Shown here: one piece after another, positions 10,118 through 19,255 of the stretch
How positions within the stretch are numbered: position 1 is the stretch's first letter
How the letters are laid out: every line of letters begins with the position of its first letter
Assembly (NCBI GenBank): GCA_051418075.1
Contig: JBPRGG010000132.1
Location: forward strand, 1 to 64,000
DNA length: 64,000 bases
Direction: 5' to 3'
Origin: JBPRGG01 sp051418075
GTDB taxonomy: Bacteria; Bacteroidota; Bacteroidia; Cytophagales; Cyclobacteriaceae
The notes under the pieces: model-generated
The model's input: the letters and a program-made list of their open reading frames with translations, nothing else
Told to the model about the DNA's origin: nothing
Databases searched by the model: none
Program-made: the position numbers and the translations under genes

Positions 10118-11179
10118 TTAGTTGATAATATTGACTTTGGTACCATTCTGAAGGTTGATCTGGCCACTTACCACCACTTGTTCGTTTTGATCAAGCCCTT
10201 GCAGCACGGCTATGTCGCGGGCATTCATGGAAGCTACTGTAACTGGCTTGAGTTGGACGGAATCTCCATTCACTACATACACGCTGGCATTCTGTACACT
10301 TCCTACCAGGACTTTACGGGGCAGTACAATATGTTCAGCCTTTGAAGGGAAAGAAAAGTGAGCCATTCCTGATAGTCCGGAAGTTAGTTCATAGTCCGGG
10401 TTTGGAATTTGTACGGCCACCGAATAACGGCCGGAAAGATCCGGTTTTACACTAATTTCTGATACTATTCCCTTCAAGATTCGGTCAGAAAAAACATCCA
10501 GTTTTACTTCAGCCGCCAAACCTTCCTTGATTTGATGCAGGTCCTGTTCTGCTACCCAAATCACAAAATTCATGGCAGATTGGGTGGAAATGTTCATTAT
10601 AGACATACCTGGGGTGACGAACGATCCTTGTTCGATTGATTTGCTGCTAATCACACCACTTACCGGTGCTTTGATGGTTTTATGGGCCAATTGTTCCTGC
10701 AGCTGTGACAAACTGGTTTTGGCATCCTGGTATTTTAATTCCATGGCTTCTACTTGTTGTTGGGTCACTGCATCTCCTTTTACCAGGGCCTGGAATCTTT
10801 TCAGGTCATTTTCGGCATTTTTCAGGTTCACTTCGGCTAATGCCAACTGATCCAGCAGTACTTTTTTTTCCACGGTAGCCAACACTTTTCCGGCTATTAC
10901 TTTTTGTCCGACTTTCACCATTAATGAGGTAATCTCACCCTGGGTTTCAGCCATCACTTCTACTTCCTGGTCGGCCTGGGTGATCCCATTTTCAATCAGC
11001 ACATACTCTGTTGGTTGATACCGGGCTGATACTACCTGTACCGGGGTGGTATAACTGTAATCCAGAATGGCTTGTAGTTCCTGATCCATTTCCTTCTTGT
11101 TGTTGATCAGGGTAAACACTACCCAGGCTACTAATGCTACAACGACTAATATTCCGATGATTTTTTTTATTTTTTTCAT
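10118..11179 (-). CDS. RND efflux periplasmic adaptor (membrane fusion protein)
   Basis: This 353-residue HlyD/AcrA-type adaptor bridges the RND pump and the outer-membrane channel. An N-terminal membrane anchor covers about 6-25. The split biotinyl-lipoyl domain appears as EVMAETQGEITSLMVKVGQKV near residue 75 and as HKTIKAPVSGVISSKSIEQG near 165. Between them lies an alpha-helical hairpin (about 110-160), followed by a beta-barrel domain and a C-terminal membrane-proximal domain (VVVSGQINLQNGTKV). It sits between tolC-like and RND genes with gaps of 33 and 18 bases, so the three are co-transcribed. No lipobox was seen, so it is anchored by the N-terminal helix. Confidence 0.92.
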   Translation of the reverse strand: MKKIKKIIGILVVVALVAWVVFTLINNKKEMDQELQAILDYSYTTPVQVVSARYQPTEYVLIENGITQADQEVEVMAETQGEITSLMVKVGQKVIAGKVLATVEKKVLLDQLALAEVNLKNAENDLKRFQALVKGDAVTQQQVEAMELKYQDAKTSLSQLQEQLAHKTIKAPVSGVISSKSIEQGSFVTPGMSIMNISTQSAMNFVIWVAEQDLHQIKEGLAAEVKLDVFSDRILKGIVSEISVKPDLSGRYSVAVQIPNPDYELTSGLSGMAHFSFPSKAEHIVLPRKVLVGSVQNASVYVVNGDSVQLKPVTVASMNARDIAVLQGLDQNEQVVVSGQINLQNGTKVNIIN

Positions 11180-11212
11180 GGTTTTGAATTGGTTTAATGA
11201 TGATAGTTTGGT

Positions 11213-12574
11213 TTATTTTAAGGGATATTGGTTAATCAGTTCTCCTTTAATTTTTTTCAGGTTCAGTTCTGCCTGTTTGAGTTGCAAAAGTGCATTATAG
11301 GCAGCCATTCTGGATTGAGTCAGGCTGCTTTCTGCCAGCAAAAGATCAGTTAGCGATACAACCTGTTCTTTATATCCATTCAGATTTACTTCGTAATTAT
11401 TTTCAGCAATCCAAGTGTTTTCCTGTTGACGTAAATAAGCCTGATAGTTATAATCCAACTGTCGCAAAGCATCCAGATGCTCTTTCTCCAGAAGATTTAA
11501 AGTGTTTTTGCGGGTATTTTCCAATTGTGCCTGGGCTATTTTATGCTGGCTGATCCTGGACCTTTTTTCAAATCCGTCGAAGATCGGCATCGTAAGGTTT
11601 AAACCAAAGATCCCTGCTTCAAAGAATTTATCATCTCCACCTTCAAAGAAATCGAATTCATTACGCATACCCTGGTAGTAGTGCTGGGCAAAAGCAGCAA
11701 TAGAAGGAAGATATGCCTGACGGGCACTTTTGAGGTTGAGTTGATTCATTTCCATTTGCTTTTCCAGCATTCTTAATACTGTGCGGTTCTTGAAATTAGG
11801 TTCTGCTGTAGCTGATAATAAGCTGTTTTTTTCAATTAGAACGGAATCTGTAAGTTGAACCGGGGCCTCCTGTTCGATATTCAGCAAATATTTCAACAAA
11901 CCTTTTTGTTCTTTAATCAACTGATCCATTTGGTCAATCTGGGCCAGAAGGTTGTTTTTGTCCACCATCACCCTTTGATGATCCACTTCACGGATCATTT
12001 CATATTCACTTTGTAAAGCAGTGATATCCAGCAGTTTGTTCATGTTTTCCAGCGATCCTTCCAACTGCTTTTTCTGCTGCAGACTGATCTGGCACAAATA
12101 ATAGATCTGGGAGATTTGATAGGCTATTTCTTCTTTTTGCTGCTTCAGGTTCAGTTGGTTAAGGTGAATGGCTTCTCTGGCAGCTTTCAAAGAAGTAAAA
12201 TAACTTTTATTGTAAATGATTTGGGAAGCAGTTATCCCGGTACTCCAGTCATATTTGGTGCCAAATTCCACCAAAGTAGGTCCTGATTGGCCGATAATCT
12301 CTCCCGGTATGGCCACCTGTGGGATTGAATAACTGTACAGAAATTTGCTGTATCCTTCCAGCTGGGGCAATAACTTGCTTTGGGCTTCCTTTAGCTGGAA
12401 TTCGGATTTTTTCCTTTCCAACTCGGCGTTCAATAACAGGTGGTTATTTTGAAACCCGATTTGAATAGCCTTTTCCAGGGAAAGTGTAACCAGGGTATCC
12501 TGGGCCGAAACAGTGGGTGCCAGCAGGCCCCAACTAAATAAAAAGATGATCAGGGTTAGATGTTTCATTTTCAT
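11213..12574 (-). CDS. TolC-family outer-membrane efflux channel
   Basis: The protein has a signal peptide (MKMKHLTLIIFLFSWGLL, cleaved near VSAQ), then long alpha-helical repeats with the TolC/OEP pattern: LEKAIQIGFQNNHLLLNAELE early, and the repeat partner in the second half with VSLTDLLLAESSLTQSRMAAYNALL. It forms the outer-membrane duct of the tripartite pump with the next two genes. The open frame extends to an ATG at 12610, but that codon lies inside the palindromic operator and upstream of a clear signal peptide. I therefore place the start at 12574, with the ATG at 12568 as an alternative. It is the first gene of the efflux operon. Confidence 0.88.
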   Translation of the reverse strand: MKMKHLTLIIFLFSWGLLAPTVSAQDTLVTLSLEKAIQIGFQNNHLLLNAELERKKSEFQLKEAQSKLLPQLEGYSKFLYSYSIPQVAIPGEIIGQSGPTLVEFGTKYDWSTGITASQIIYNKSYFTSLKAAREAIHLNQLNLKQQKEEIAYQISQIYYLCQISLQQKKQLEGSLENMNKLLDITALQSEYEMIREVDHQRVMVDKNNLLAQIDQMDQLIKEQKGLLKYLLNIEQEAPVQLTDSVLIEKNSLLSATAEPNFKNRTVLRMLEKQMEMNQLNLKSARQAYLPSIAAFAQHYYQGMRNEFDFFEGGDDKFFEAGIFGLNLTMPIFDGFEKRSRISQHKIAQAQLENTRKNTLNLLEKEHLDALRQLDYNYQAYLRQQENTWIAENNYEVNLNGYKEQVVSLTDLLLAESSLTQSRMAAYNALLQLKQAELNLKKIKGELINQYPLK

Positions 12575-12599
12575 ATTTAAATTTAATTGGTTGATGTTA

Positions 12600-12617
12600 A
12601 TACCGAACATTCGGTAT
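12600..12617. promoter_or_regulatory. TetR-type operator ahead of the efflux operon
   Basis: ATACCGAACATTCGGTAT is a perfect palindrome with 8-bp arms and a 2-base centre. It lies 25 bases upstream of the chosen tolC-like start and just downstream of the first TetR gene. Two close relatives occur ahead of the two TetR genes (13242-13259 and 13893-13910). This is the expected place for a TetR repressor to block the efflux promoter. Confidence 0.75.
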
Positions 12618-12631
12618 GTACTGGTTGAAAG

Positions 12632-13225
12632 TTAATTTATTAGTTGTTGATAGATACTATCGTACATCGCCACGATTTTTTCCTGGGCCATGTCTAAATT
12701 ACCTTCTGATTTGATCAGGATCCCATCAGTGATGTAGATAAAAATCTTGGCAATTTGTTCATCAGACAAGGTGGAGTGAATTTCTCCATTTTTCCTGGCA
12801 TTTTGGATTATGTGAATCCACAGTTTTAATTCCTGACGGTGTTCATTTTGAATCCTTGTTTTGAATGCCGGAATATGATTTAAAGCTTCCATAACCGGCA
12901 ATAGGTAGTTGGTTTCCATTGCATCTTTCAGATTTAGTTTTGCTTTCATGGTATTTTTCAATTTATTGATTAAGTTGAGGTACGCCAAATAAAATTCTTT
13001 CAGAGAAAGTTGAGGAGCAATCTGATATAATTCCTGCTGGTTAGCCAGAAAAAAAACTTCCATGATCTGGTTAAACAATTCCGCTTTGCTGGTGAAATAA
13101 TGGTAAAAAAAACCAGGCGAAATCCCGGCAGACTTAACTATTTCTTTGATGGTGACTGCTTTGTAACTCTTCAATAAAAAGAGTCTGAGTCCATGAAGTA
13201 GTATATGTTCTTTAGTTGATTTCAT
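12632..13225 (-). CDS. TetR-family transcriptional regulator (pump-proximal copy)
   Basis: This 197-residue protein has an N-terminal TetR DNA-binding domain (about 1-50). The helix-turn-helix is VTIKEIVKSAGISPGFFYHYFTSKAEL. The C-terminal part is helical and would bind an inducer and form the dimer. It lies immediately upstream of the tolC-like gene on the same strand, with the operator between them. An operator copy also lies ahead of its own start, so autoregulation together with repression of the pump is likely. It resembles the next TetR in length and layout, consistent with an old tandem duplication. The ligand is not predictable. Confidence 0.88.
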   Translation of the reverse strand: MKSTKEHILLHGLRLFLLKSYKAVTIKEIVKSAGISPGFFYHYFTSKAELFNQIMEVFFLANQQELYQIAPQLSLKEFYLAYLNLINKLKNTMKAKLNLKDAMETNYLLPVMEALNHIPAFKTRIQNEHRQELKLWIHIIQNARKNGEIHSTLSDEQIAKIFIYITDGILIKSEGNLDMAQEKIVAMYDSIYQQLIN

Positions 13226-13241
13226 TGGTGTATTTCAATTA

Positions 13242-13259
13242 ATACCGAACGTTTGGTAT
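13242..13259. promoter_or_regulatory. TetR-type operator ahead of the first TetR gene
   Basis: ATACCGAACGTTTGGTAT has the same 18-base layout as the site at 12600-12617, with one arm mismatch. It is 16 bases upstream of the TetR start at 13225 and in the spacer between the two TetR genes. Confidence 0.7.
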
Positions 13260-13277
13260 GTTTTCTTTTAAATTTTT

Positions 13278-13886
13278 TTAATGCATTTTTATCTGTAAAT
13301 ACAAGTTATCCCACAGACTTAGTAATTCCTGATCCACCTGATCAATTTTACCTTCCATGATCAGATGCAGCCCGGCTCCATCATTGGTATAAATAAACAG
13401 ATGGGCGATTTGGCCATCTGTCATATAGGATTCAATTTCTCCGTTTTCCCGGGCAGTGGTAATTACTTCTTTCCAATGGTTGAATTCTTCATCATGTGCT
13501 TTTTTCATTTTTTCCTTGAAACCCGGTACCAGGCGAATGGCATCAAAGGCCAGGGAGAAAAAATTAAAATCGTTGATGTTGCCATTGTTGTCATTGGTTA
13601 TGTTCCGGATCTTGCTAATCATCATTTTGAGCCGGTTAATGTACTCATGGTAAAATTCGTACAAGGAATCTTTCTTCATACCATGGTAGATATTTTGTTG
13701 GGTACCCAAATAATAGGTTTCAGTAATTTCATTGAATATTTGGGCCTTACTATCAAAATAATGATAAAAAGCACCTTTGGATAAGCCGGACTTTTCCACA
13801 ATCTCTTTCATGGTTACATCCTTGAAATTCTTCTGCATGAACAGATTGAAGGAAACGTTTACAATATGTGATCTGGTGTTTTGCAT
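13278..13886 (-). CDS. TetR-family transcriptional regulator (distal copy)
   Basis: This 202-residue protein has a TetR helix-turn-helix at about 10-50 (VTMKEIVEKSGLSKGAFYHYFDSKAQIF) and a helical C-terminal effector domain. It is the first gene of the minus-strand run TetR-TetR-tolC-MFP-RND. An imperfect copy of the shared palindrome lies 6 bases before its start codon. The two TetR proteins have the same recognition-helix region (FYHYF, SK) and probably see related sites, so cross-regulation is plausible. Divergence between the C-terminal halves suggests that they answer to different ligands. Confidence 0.88.
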   Translation of the reverse strand: MQNTRSHIVNVSFNLFMQKNFKDVTMKEIVEKSGLSKGAFYHYFDSKAQIFNEITETYYLGTQQNIYHGMKKDSLYEFYHEYINRLKMMISKIRNITNDNNGNINDFNFFSLAFDAIRLVPGFKEKMKKAHDEEFNHWKEVITTARENGEIESYMTDGQIAHLFIYTNDGAGLHLIMEGKIDQVDQELLSLWDNLYLQIKMH

Positions 13887-13892
13887 GATTAA

Positions 13893-13910
13893 AAACCGAC
13901 TGTTTGGTAT
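13893..13910. promoter_or_regulatory. Imperfect TetR-type operator ahead of the second TetR gene
   Basis: AAACCGACTGTTTGGTAT matches the site at 13242-13259 at 15 of 18 bases. It keeps the ACCGA and GTTTGGTAT parts. It lies just upstream of the distal TetR start, in the position of an autoregulatory operator. The left arm is the degenerate one. Confidence 0.55.
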
Positions 13911-14017
13911 GTAAAGTTAACGATTTTTTTATTTACAGGTTTCGCAAAAATTAAAAAAAATTGAAAAAAATTTTAAGTTGCTGAATATCAGTTGAATATA
14001 TTGTATGTGGATGGCTT

Positions 14018-14686
14018 TTATTTTTCCAATTCGGAAACACCCTCCAGCCAATTGGGAAAGACCTCACCCAAACCTTCAGCCATAAACTGAATGGCAATAG
14101 CGGTAACCATGATTCCAAAAACCCGGGTGAATATAGTAAACACAATATTATCCACATTTTTTTCCAAATAATTCGAACGGGCAAAAAGGACCAGTAATAC
14201 AAAAAAGGCCAGAAGCAGAATGATGGCAAAAATCCCATAATCAAGCCAGGACGAGGTTTTGCTGCCAAATAAAATCACTGTGGTAATAGACCCTGGGCCG
14301 GCCAGGGCAGGTATCGCCAGCGGTACAATGATCTTTCTAAAACGTTGCTTGGCCAGGGCAAATGGTGTTTCACCCTGTTCTTCCCGGTCGGTCAACTGGG
14401 TGGCAGAACCCTGTACCATGGCAATTCCGGCATTCAGGATCAATATTCCTCCGGCGATTTTGAATACCTGTAAATCAATTGAAAAAAACTGCAATACATA
14501 TTTGCCGGTAATGAGAAACACCAGTAAAATAAAAAAAGAGGTAAATACCACCATTAGCGCAATTTGTGTCCTGGTTTTATTATTCCGGGTATCTTTGGTG
14601 AGTTCACTCCAGATGGGCCAGATTCCCACCGGGTTAATGATGGCAAAAACTGCAGCTAAAAAATTAAGATATAAATTCCAGTTCAT
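14018..14686 (-). CDS. MarC-family integral membrane protein
   Basis: This protein of about 222 residues has six predicted membrane helices and the MarC/UPF0056 signature near the start (FLAAVFAIINPVGIWPIW, with the conserved NP) and in the repeat half (PLAIPALAGPGSITTVILF). The family is membrane-embedded with no firmly proven transport substrate; early links of marC to multiple antibiotic resistance were not upheld. The frame is open to an ATG at 14737, but the 17 extra residues are polar and the hydrophobic protein begins at the ATG at 14686, so I use that. It is monocistronic, convergent with nothing and divergent from the BNR gene. Confidence 0.85.
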   Translation of the reverse strand: MNWNLYLNFLAAVFAIINPVGIWPIWSELTKDTRNNKTRTQIALMVVFTSFFILLVFLITGKYVLQFFSIDLQVFKIAGGILILNAGIAMVQGSATQLTDREEQGETPFALAKQRFRKIIVPLAIPALAGPGSITTVILFGSKTSSWLDYGIFAIILLLAFFVLLVLFARSNYLEKNVDNIVFTIFTRVFGIMVTAIAIQFMAEGLGEVFPNWLEGVSELEK

Positions 14687-14834
14687 GATATAATGTTTTA
14701 AAAGTAATTCATTAAATGTGTCGAAATACGGGGGCAATTAATTTTTGAATGAGCTCGAATCTCATAAAATTCAACATTTTGATAATTTATTTATATTTGG
14801 GTGAACCAAGACAAAACTACATACTACATTTAAA

Positions 14835-16259
14835 ATGAATCATAAAATTTTTCTTTTTTTATTAATAACAGTTTTATCTATTCAGGCAAATACAACTTCA
14901 GCTCAACAAACAGAGCTTGATCAAAAACTATCATATCACAAAGCCGACGGGTATAGGGGAATTTGGTTTAGTCTGGGTCAATTTTTCTCATATGGTGATA
15001 AATATTCCGGTGGATTAGGTACATATACAGCCAAACATATTCCAATAGCCATATATAGGCCTGAGGTGCAAAAAACATTTTTTGTTTATGGAGGAACTAC
15101 TGACCCACAGGAAAAATATTTATTAAATATGATTGGTGTTTATGATCATCAAACAAATATGGTGACACAACCTACCATAGTATATGATAAACAAGGTGTA
15201 GACGATCCACATGATAATCCCAGTCTTTCAATAGATAAAGAAGGTCATATCTGGGTATTTGTCAGCGGTAGGGGCAGAAGCAGACCTGGCTTTAAGTATA
15301 AAAGTATGGAGCCTTATGCCATTGATACATTCCAATTAGTTGGTGAGGACGAAATGACGTATCCCCAACCCTGGTATCTTCAGGAAGAAGGATTTGTTCA
15401 TTTATTTACCAAATATTCAGGTAGAAGAGAATTATATTTTGAAACCAGCCCGGATGGAATAACCTGGAGTGCTGATCAAAAACTGGCGGGGATAAAGAGA
15501 GAAAAAGATCGATATGCCGGGCACTATCAGATGAGCAATGTATATCTAGACAAAGTAGTGACTTTTTTTAACTGGCATCCCGATGGTAATGTAGACCGCC
15601 GGACCAATCTTTACTACCTGCAATCGGAAGATGGTGGACAAACCTGGACCAATATTGAGGGAAAAGCAATGGACTTGCCATTGGAAAATGTGGATTCACC
15701 GGCCCTGGTATTTGATTTCTTCAGTCAGGGCCAGAACGTCTATCTAAAGGATGTAAACTTTGACTCGTCCGGCAACCCGGTGGGATTGATCCTTACCAGC
15801 CAGGGACACGAACCAGGCCCTCAGAATTTCCCCAGGGCCTGGCAGGTGGTATTCTGGAATGGGGCAGCCTGGCAAATACAACTGATTACCTATTCTGATC
15901 ATAATTACGACATGGGCAGCCTGTTTATTGAAGAGGGAAAGTGGCAGGTGGTGATACCTTCTGTGAATAAACCTCAGACCTTTGGAGCTGGTGGAGAAAT
16001 CGTTCAATGGGAATCTTCAGATCAGGGAAGAAACTGGACCAGGAAAGATCAACTGACCACTGATAGCCCCTTGAATCACAATTATATACGCAGGGTTTAC
16101 CAGGGTCAGGCGCCATTCCGGTATTTTTGGGCAGATGGTGATCCATTTCAGTTTAGCCAGTCAAAGCTTTATTTTGGGAATTTGAAAGGGGAGGTATGGC
16201 AGCTGCCTTACCATATGGAGCAGGAATATGCACTTCCTTTAAAGATGGATAAGCCATAA
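14835..16259 (+). CDS. Secreted BNR-4-type beta-propeller protein, possible glycan lyase or hydrolase
   Basis: This 474-residue protein has a signal peptide (about 1-23, cleaved near TTSAQQ). It then shows repeated propeller-blade motifs such as DDPHDNPSLSIDKEGHIWVF, ETSPDGITWSADQK and SEDGGQTWTN. The Asp-box-like SxDGxxW patterns and the DPHDNPS motif fit the BNR-4 group. That group includes seven-bladed enzymes acting on acidic, rhamnose-containing glycans (for example GH145 and PL24 families) as well as proteins of unknown function. It stands alone but is near the pectin-type operon. I infer a role on the same or a related polysaccharide; the enzyme class is not decided by the sequence. 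The roughly 300 bases after it (16260-16558) are AT-rich with nothing recognisable. Confidence 0.6.
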   Translation: MNHKIFLFLLITVLSIQANTTSAQQTELDQKLSYHKADGYRGIWFSLGQFFSYGDKYSGGLGTYTAKHIPIAIYRPEVQKTFFVYGGTTDPQEKYLLNMIGVYDHQTNMVTQPTIVYDKQGVDDPHDNPSLSIDKEGHIWVFVSGRGRSRPGFKYKSMEPYAIDTFQLVGEDEMTYPQPWYLQEEGFVHLFTKYSGRRELYFETSPDGITWSADQKLAGIKREKDRYAGHYQMSNVYLDKVVTFFNWHPDGNVDRRTNLYYLQSEDGGQTWTNIEGKAMDLPLENVDSPALVFDFFSQGQNVYLKDVNFDSSGNPVGLILTSQGHEPGPQNFPRAWQVVFWNGAAWQIQLITYSDHNYDMGSLFIEEGKWQVVIPSVNKPQTFGAGGEIVQWESSDQGRNWTRKDQLTTDSPLNHNYIRRVYQGQAPFRYFWADGDPFQFSQSKLYFGNLKGEVWQLPYHMEQEYALPLKMDKP

Positions 16260-16558
16260 ACAGGTGGGATTTCTGGGTCATACTCTTTTAATCAAGCCAT
16301 TGATGTACTATAAAGTTTCCATAGATTTGGTATACAATAGGTTTTTTTTTATAATTTATTGAATAATAACCCAATTTTTTTTTAATTTCGAACCTATTAA
16401 TGGTATTGGAAACTTTAAGGTCAATATTTTACATAAAACCAACAAAAGGGTTTGGAAAATATGGTTTAAAATTGCATCTTGTGGGGAATTACCGGTCATT
16501 GATTTTAAATTAATATTTTAATATATCTTATTAATTATAGAAAACTAAATTAATTACA

Positions 16559-16978
16559 ATGTCAGATAAAAATAAAAATAAGTACTATGCTGTCATGTTG
16601 ATTGATGATAATGAGATCGATAATCTCATCAATCAAAAAATGATCGAGGCGGCTAATATCACTCAACACATTTTTACCCACACAGGAGCTCGAAGCGCCA
16701 TTGAATTTTTAAGAAATATTGAAAAGATCAGTAATATTGCACAGGAAGTATTGCCTGATATCATTTTTCTTGATATTGATATGCCATTAATGGATGGATT
16801 TCAATTTTTGGATGAATTCGAAAAGTTATCTGAAGACACTAAGAAAAAGTGTAACATTGTAATGCTTACCTCTTCCATCAACCCCCAGGATGTAAACAAG
16901 TCCAAGAAATATAGTTACGTGAAAAAATATATAAATAAACCGTTATCCCAGGAAAATCTGGAAAAATTAGATATATAA
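16559..16978 (+). CDS. Single-domain response regulator (CheY-like)
   Basis: This 139-residue protein is a stand-alone receiver domain. The acidic pocket is LIDDNEIDN, the phospho-acceptor aspartate lies in IIFLDIDMPLMDGF, the switch threonine/serine is in VMLTSS, and the conserved lysine is in YINKPL. There is no output domain, so it must act by protein contact or in a phosphorelay. No kinase gene is adjacent. Short receivers of this kind, with an N-terminal lysine/asparagine-rich tail, are common in gliding or biofilm-forming Bacteroidota. The gene is convergent with the next one and shares a bidirectional terminator. Confidence 0.88.
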   Translation: MSDKNKNKYYAVMLIDDNEIDNLINQKMIEAANITQHIFTHTGARSAIEFLRNIEKISNIAQEVLPDIIFLDIDMPLMDGFQFLDEFEKLSEDTKKKCNIVMLTSSINPQDVNKSKKYSYVKKYINKPLSQENLEKLDI

Positions 16979-17025
16979 TTATTTGCCGATAAAGTCATTC
17001 GGTAATCATACCTCATTAAAAAAAT

Positions 17026-17052
17026 AAGTTAAGTCAATTTATGACTTAACTT
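17026..17052. terminator. Bidirectional hairpin terminator between convergent genes
   Basis: The 11-bp perfect inverted repeat AAGTTAAGTCA / TGACTTAACTT has a 5-base loop. It is followed by a T-run on the plus side (17056-17060), and an A-run before it gives a T-run on the minus strand. The right arm includes the stop codon of the minus-strand gene ending at 17046. Confidence 0.8.
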
Positions 17053-18491
17053 AACTTTTTAACAAAACTCTCATCCATCTTAATCAGCATTGTAGGAGCA
17101 AAGTAAGGCGTTTTTTCGTTTTTAGAGATCTTATCTACAATAGCCTGAATTTTCTGCTGTTTATTTTTCTTGGTATCGCTTATTGAAATTTTCAGGATCT
17201 TGGTAAGATTCATGATGTGCTCGTAATTATCTTTACCCAGTAATCTCATCTGACGTTGTATGCTGTTGATCAATTGGTTAAACAAGTCAAAGTCATTAAC
17301 CAGGCAATATTGCAAAGCCAGGATCACCTTGATCTCCAATTGGGCCAGGGGATATTTTTTAAAGCTTACTTCGTTAAGTAAATTATTAAGCCAGCGGGCG
17401 GCCTCTTCATACTTCCCTACATAGTAGCAAGATAAAGACCGGTAGGTCACATAGGTCACAAATTTAGGCACATCGTTCTTGTCACATTCAAAATCATGGA
17501 AGAGTCCTTCATTTTCTTCATACATTTCCTCCACATTATCCATGCGAATATGTCGTTCTATTTTAGTAATCAGAAACTGAGCAGGATAAGTGAAAAGGCT
17601 GTAATTTGATAAAAGAGCCCCAGCAGCTTCATTCACTTCTTCAAAAAAATTCTCTGCTTTTCGATAAACCTTATAATGATTGTAATATTCCAGTTTCAGA
17701 AAATCAAAAACAATTTGCAGATGATAATAAATTGAATCCAGGTGATACAGGTTAAATACTTTCTGTATATTAGTCAGAATATCCTCAATAGGTTCTACAT
17801 CATCGCCCACCAGGTCTTCCTCTTTTTCCACAAACAGGCGATGAAAAATGTTCAGGCAGCTTTGATACACATAAAGCCGGTGCGATTGATACAGGCCGCA
17901 TACATTATTCATTTCACGGCTCAACAGGGTAAGTTCTAATTTATCAGTATCATCACCGGTTAAGGTATAGTTGCCATATTTTTTGAAATATTCAGCCAGA
18001 AGGTCTTCTGCTTTATCAACTGCCAGCATATAGGCCACATGCTTGTTGTAAAGTTGTGAATAGTTAAATAGTTCAGGAGAATTGATGTGAAGCTTCTTAA
18101 GTGACTTATATACGACGGTCAATTCGTTGGAAAGGTCATAGTCTAAAAGTTCTTTCTCCAGTTTTTTAAGGGTAGCTACGGCGATAGCTGCTTTTTTGGT
18201 GAAAATGATCTCATTGATGTTTGCTACCTTTTTAAGTATATCCGTGCGCGGATTCTCCATTTGTTGAAGCAAATATTCTTCGATCTTTTGATTGAGTCGG
18301 CTTCGAAGGGTGTAATAAGCGTTGGTATTTACATCCAGTTCAACCATTATTTTATTATCAGAAAGATGCTTCTCTCGCATAGATTTCAGCAGATAAGCTG
18401 ATTTATCTGCATTACTTTCAATCAATGAATTATATATAGCTTCAAAATCCTGGTCGGATAATTGTTTGATAATATTTTTAAGTTTCGCCAT
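17046..18491 (-). CDS. Helical repeat protein of unknown function
   Basis: This 481-residue soluble protein has no signal peptide or membrane segment. It is predicted to be almost entirely alpha-helical. The middle and C-terminal parts have TPR-like spacing of aromatic and small residues (for example YRSLSCYYVGKYEEAARWLNNLL and ALQYCLVNDFDLFNQLI). The N-terminal part has LSDQDFEAIYNSLIESNADKSAYLLKSMR. I recognise the style as a conserved hypothetical seen in Bacteroidota but cannot assign a function. It is convergent with the single-domain response regulator and might interact with it; that is only a positional guess. Codon use looks like that of its neighbours. Confidence 0.75.
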   Translation of the reverse strand: MAKLKNIIKQLSDQDFEAIYNSLIESNADKSAYLLKSMREKHLSDNKIMVELDVNTNAYYTLRSRLNQKIEEYLLQQMENPRTDILKKVANINEIIFTKKAAIAVATLKKLEKELLDYDLSNELTVVYKSLKKLHINSPELFNYSQLYNKHVAYMLAVDKAEDLLAEYFKKYGNYTLTGDDTDKLELTLLSREMNNVCGLYQSHRLYVYQSCLNIFHRLFVEKEEDLVGDDVEPIEDILTNIQKVFNLYHLDSIYYHLQIVFDFLKLEYYNHYKVYRKAENFFEEVNEAAGALLSNYSLFTYPAQFLITKIERHIRMDNVEEMYEENEGLFHDFECDKNDVPKFVTYVTYRSLSCYYVGKYEEAARWLNNLLNEVSFKKYPLAQLEIKVILALQYCLVNDFDLFNQLINSIQRQMRLLGKDNYEHIMNLTKILKISISDTKKNKQQKIQAIVDKISKNEKTPYFAPTMLIKMDESFVKKLS

Positions 18492-19255
18492 AAAGGTTTT
18501 TATCTATAAATCTTATTATTCAATATATTTTAATTTTCTTGTATTTAGCCTAATTATTCAGAGAATAAAATCATTGATTAAGAAGCCGAATATTATTACT
18601 TAAGCTTTGTTTTGTTTCCACAATAATTAAAAATAAATATTGCTCATAATTTAATATTGCAAATTTTATTTTCAAAGATTTATTTAAAATAATTGTATCC
18701 TGATAATCAAATTGGCATAAAACTAATATAAAATTGAAAAAATCCCAAGATTTATATTATGTATTATTCATTCTCACAGGGATACAATCATTATTTTTAT
18801 CCATATTCTGGTACTATTTGGCCTAGCTTTATGAAATAGCTGATTAAACTTGGCTGGAGTTCTATTAAAAGGTTGATATTCAATTGCCTGCAAATATATA
18901 CTAAATTTTTCAGGTTTCACACCTGCTAAGATGGTACAGATTGATTTTTTAGCTGTTTAAATCCACGATTAATCAATGATTGTAAGATCCCTGCTTGTCT
19001 TTAACTTTGACCATCCTATTCCTGATAAATCTTTTCCAGAAACTGGTCCATATACCTGTGTCTTCCCCCCCACGATTTGCTTAACTGCAGGAGTGTTCAT
19101 TTGAGGTTTTAAAACCAAGAGTTTTCATAAAAATGATTGATGGTGGGGCCATTGCTTTATTTAATGTTCAAAATCATGGTGCAAGAACTGAGGCAGGTTC
19201 GGATCATACAGGGGACGCTACCTGTTGTATAACATTGATTTAGCTGAACAAACAA
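18492..19255. other. 764-base gap without a confident gene
   Basis: The first half is very AT-rich and probably holds the promoter of the minus-strand gene ending at 18491. In the second half a 43-codon open frame lies on the minus strand (18969-19100, starting MNTPAVKQIVGG). I cannot match it to a family, and it may be a remnant. Sequence just before 19256 is the degraded start of a HigB-like toxin gene. Together this looks like an eroded insertion site rather than a functional locus. Confidence 0.5.

Noticed and set aside
14792..14799. TATATTTG as a -7 promoter element ahead of the BNR gene
   Set aside because: It matches TAnnTTTG but there is no -33 TTTG at the right spacing, and such AT-rich matches are expected by chance here.
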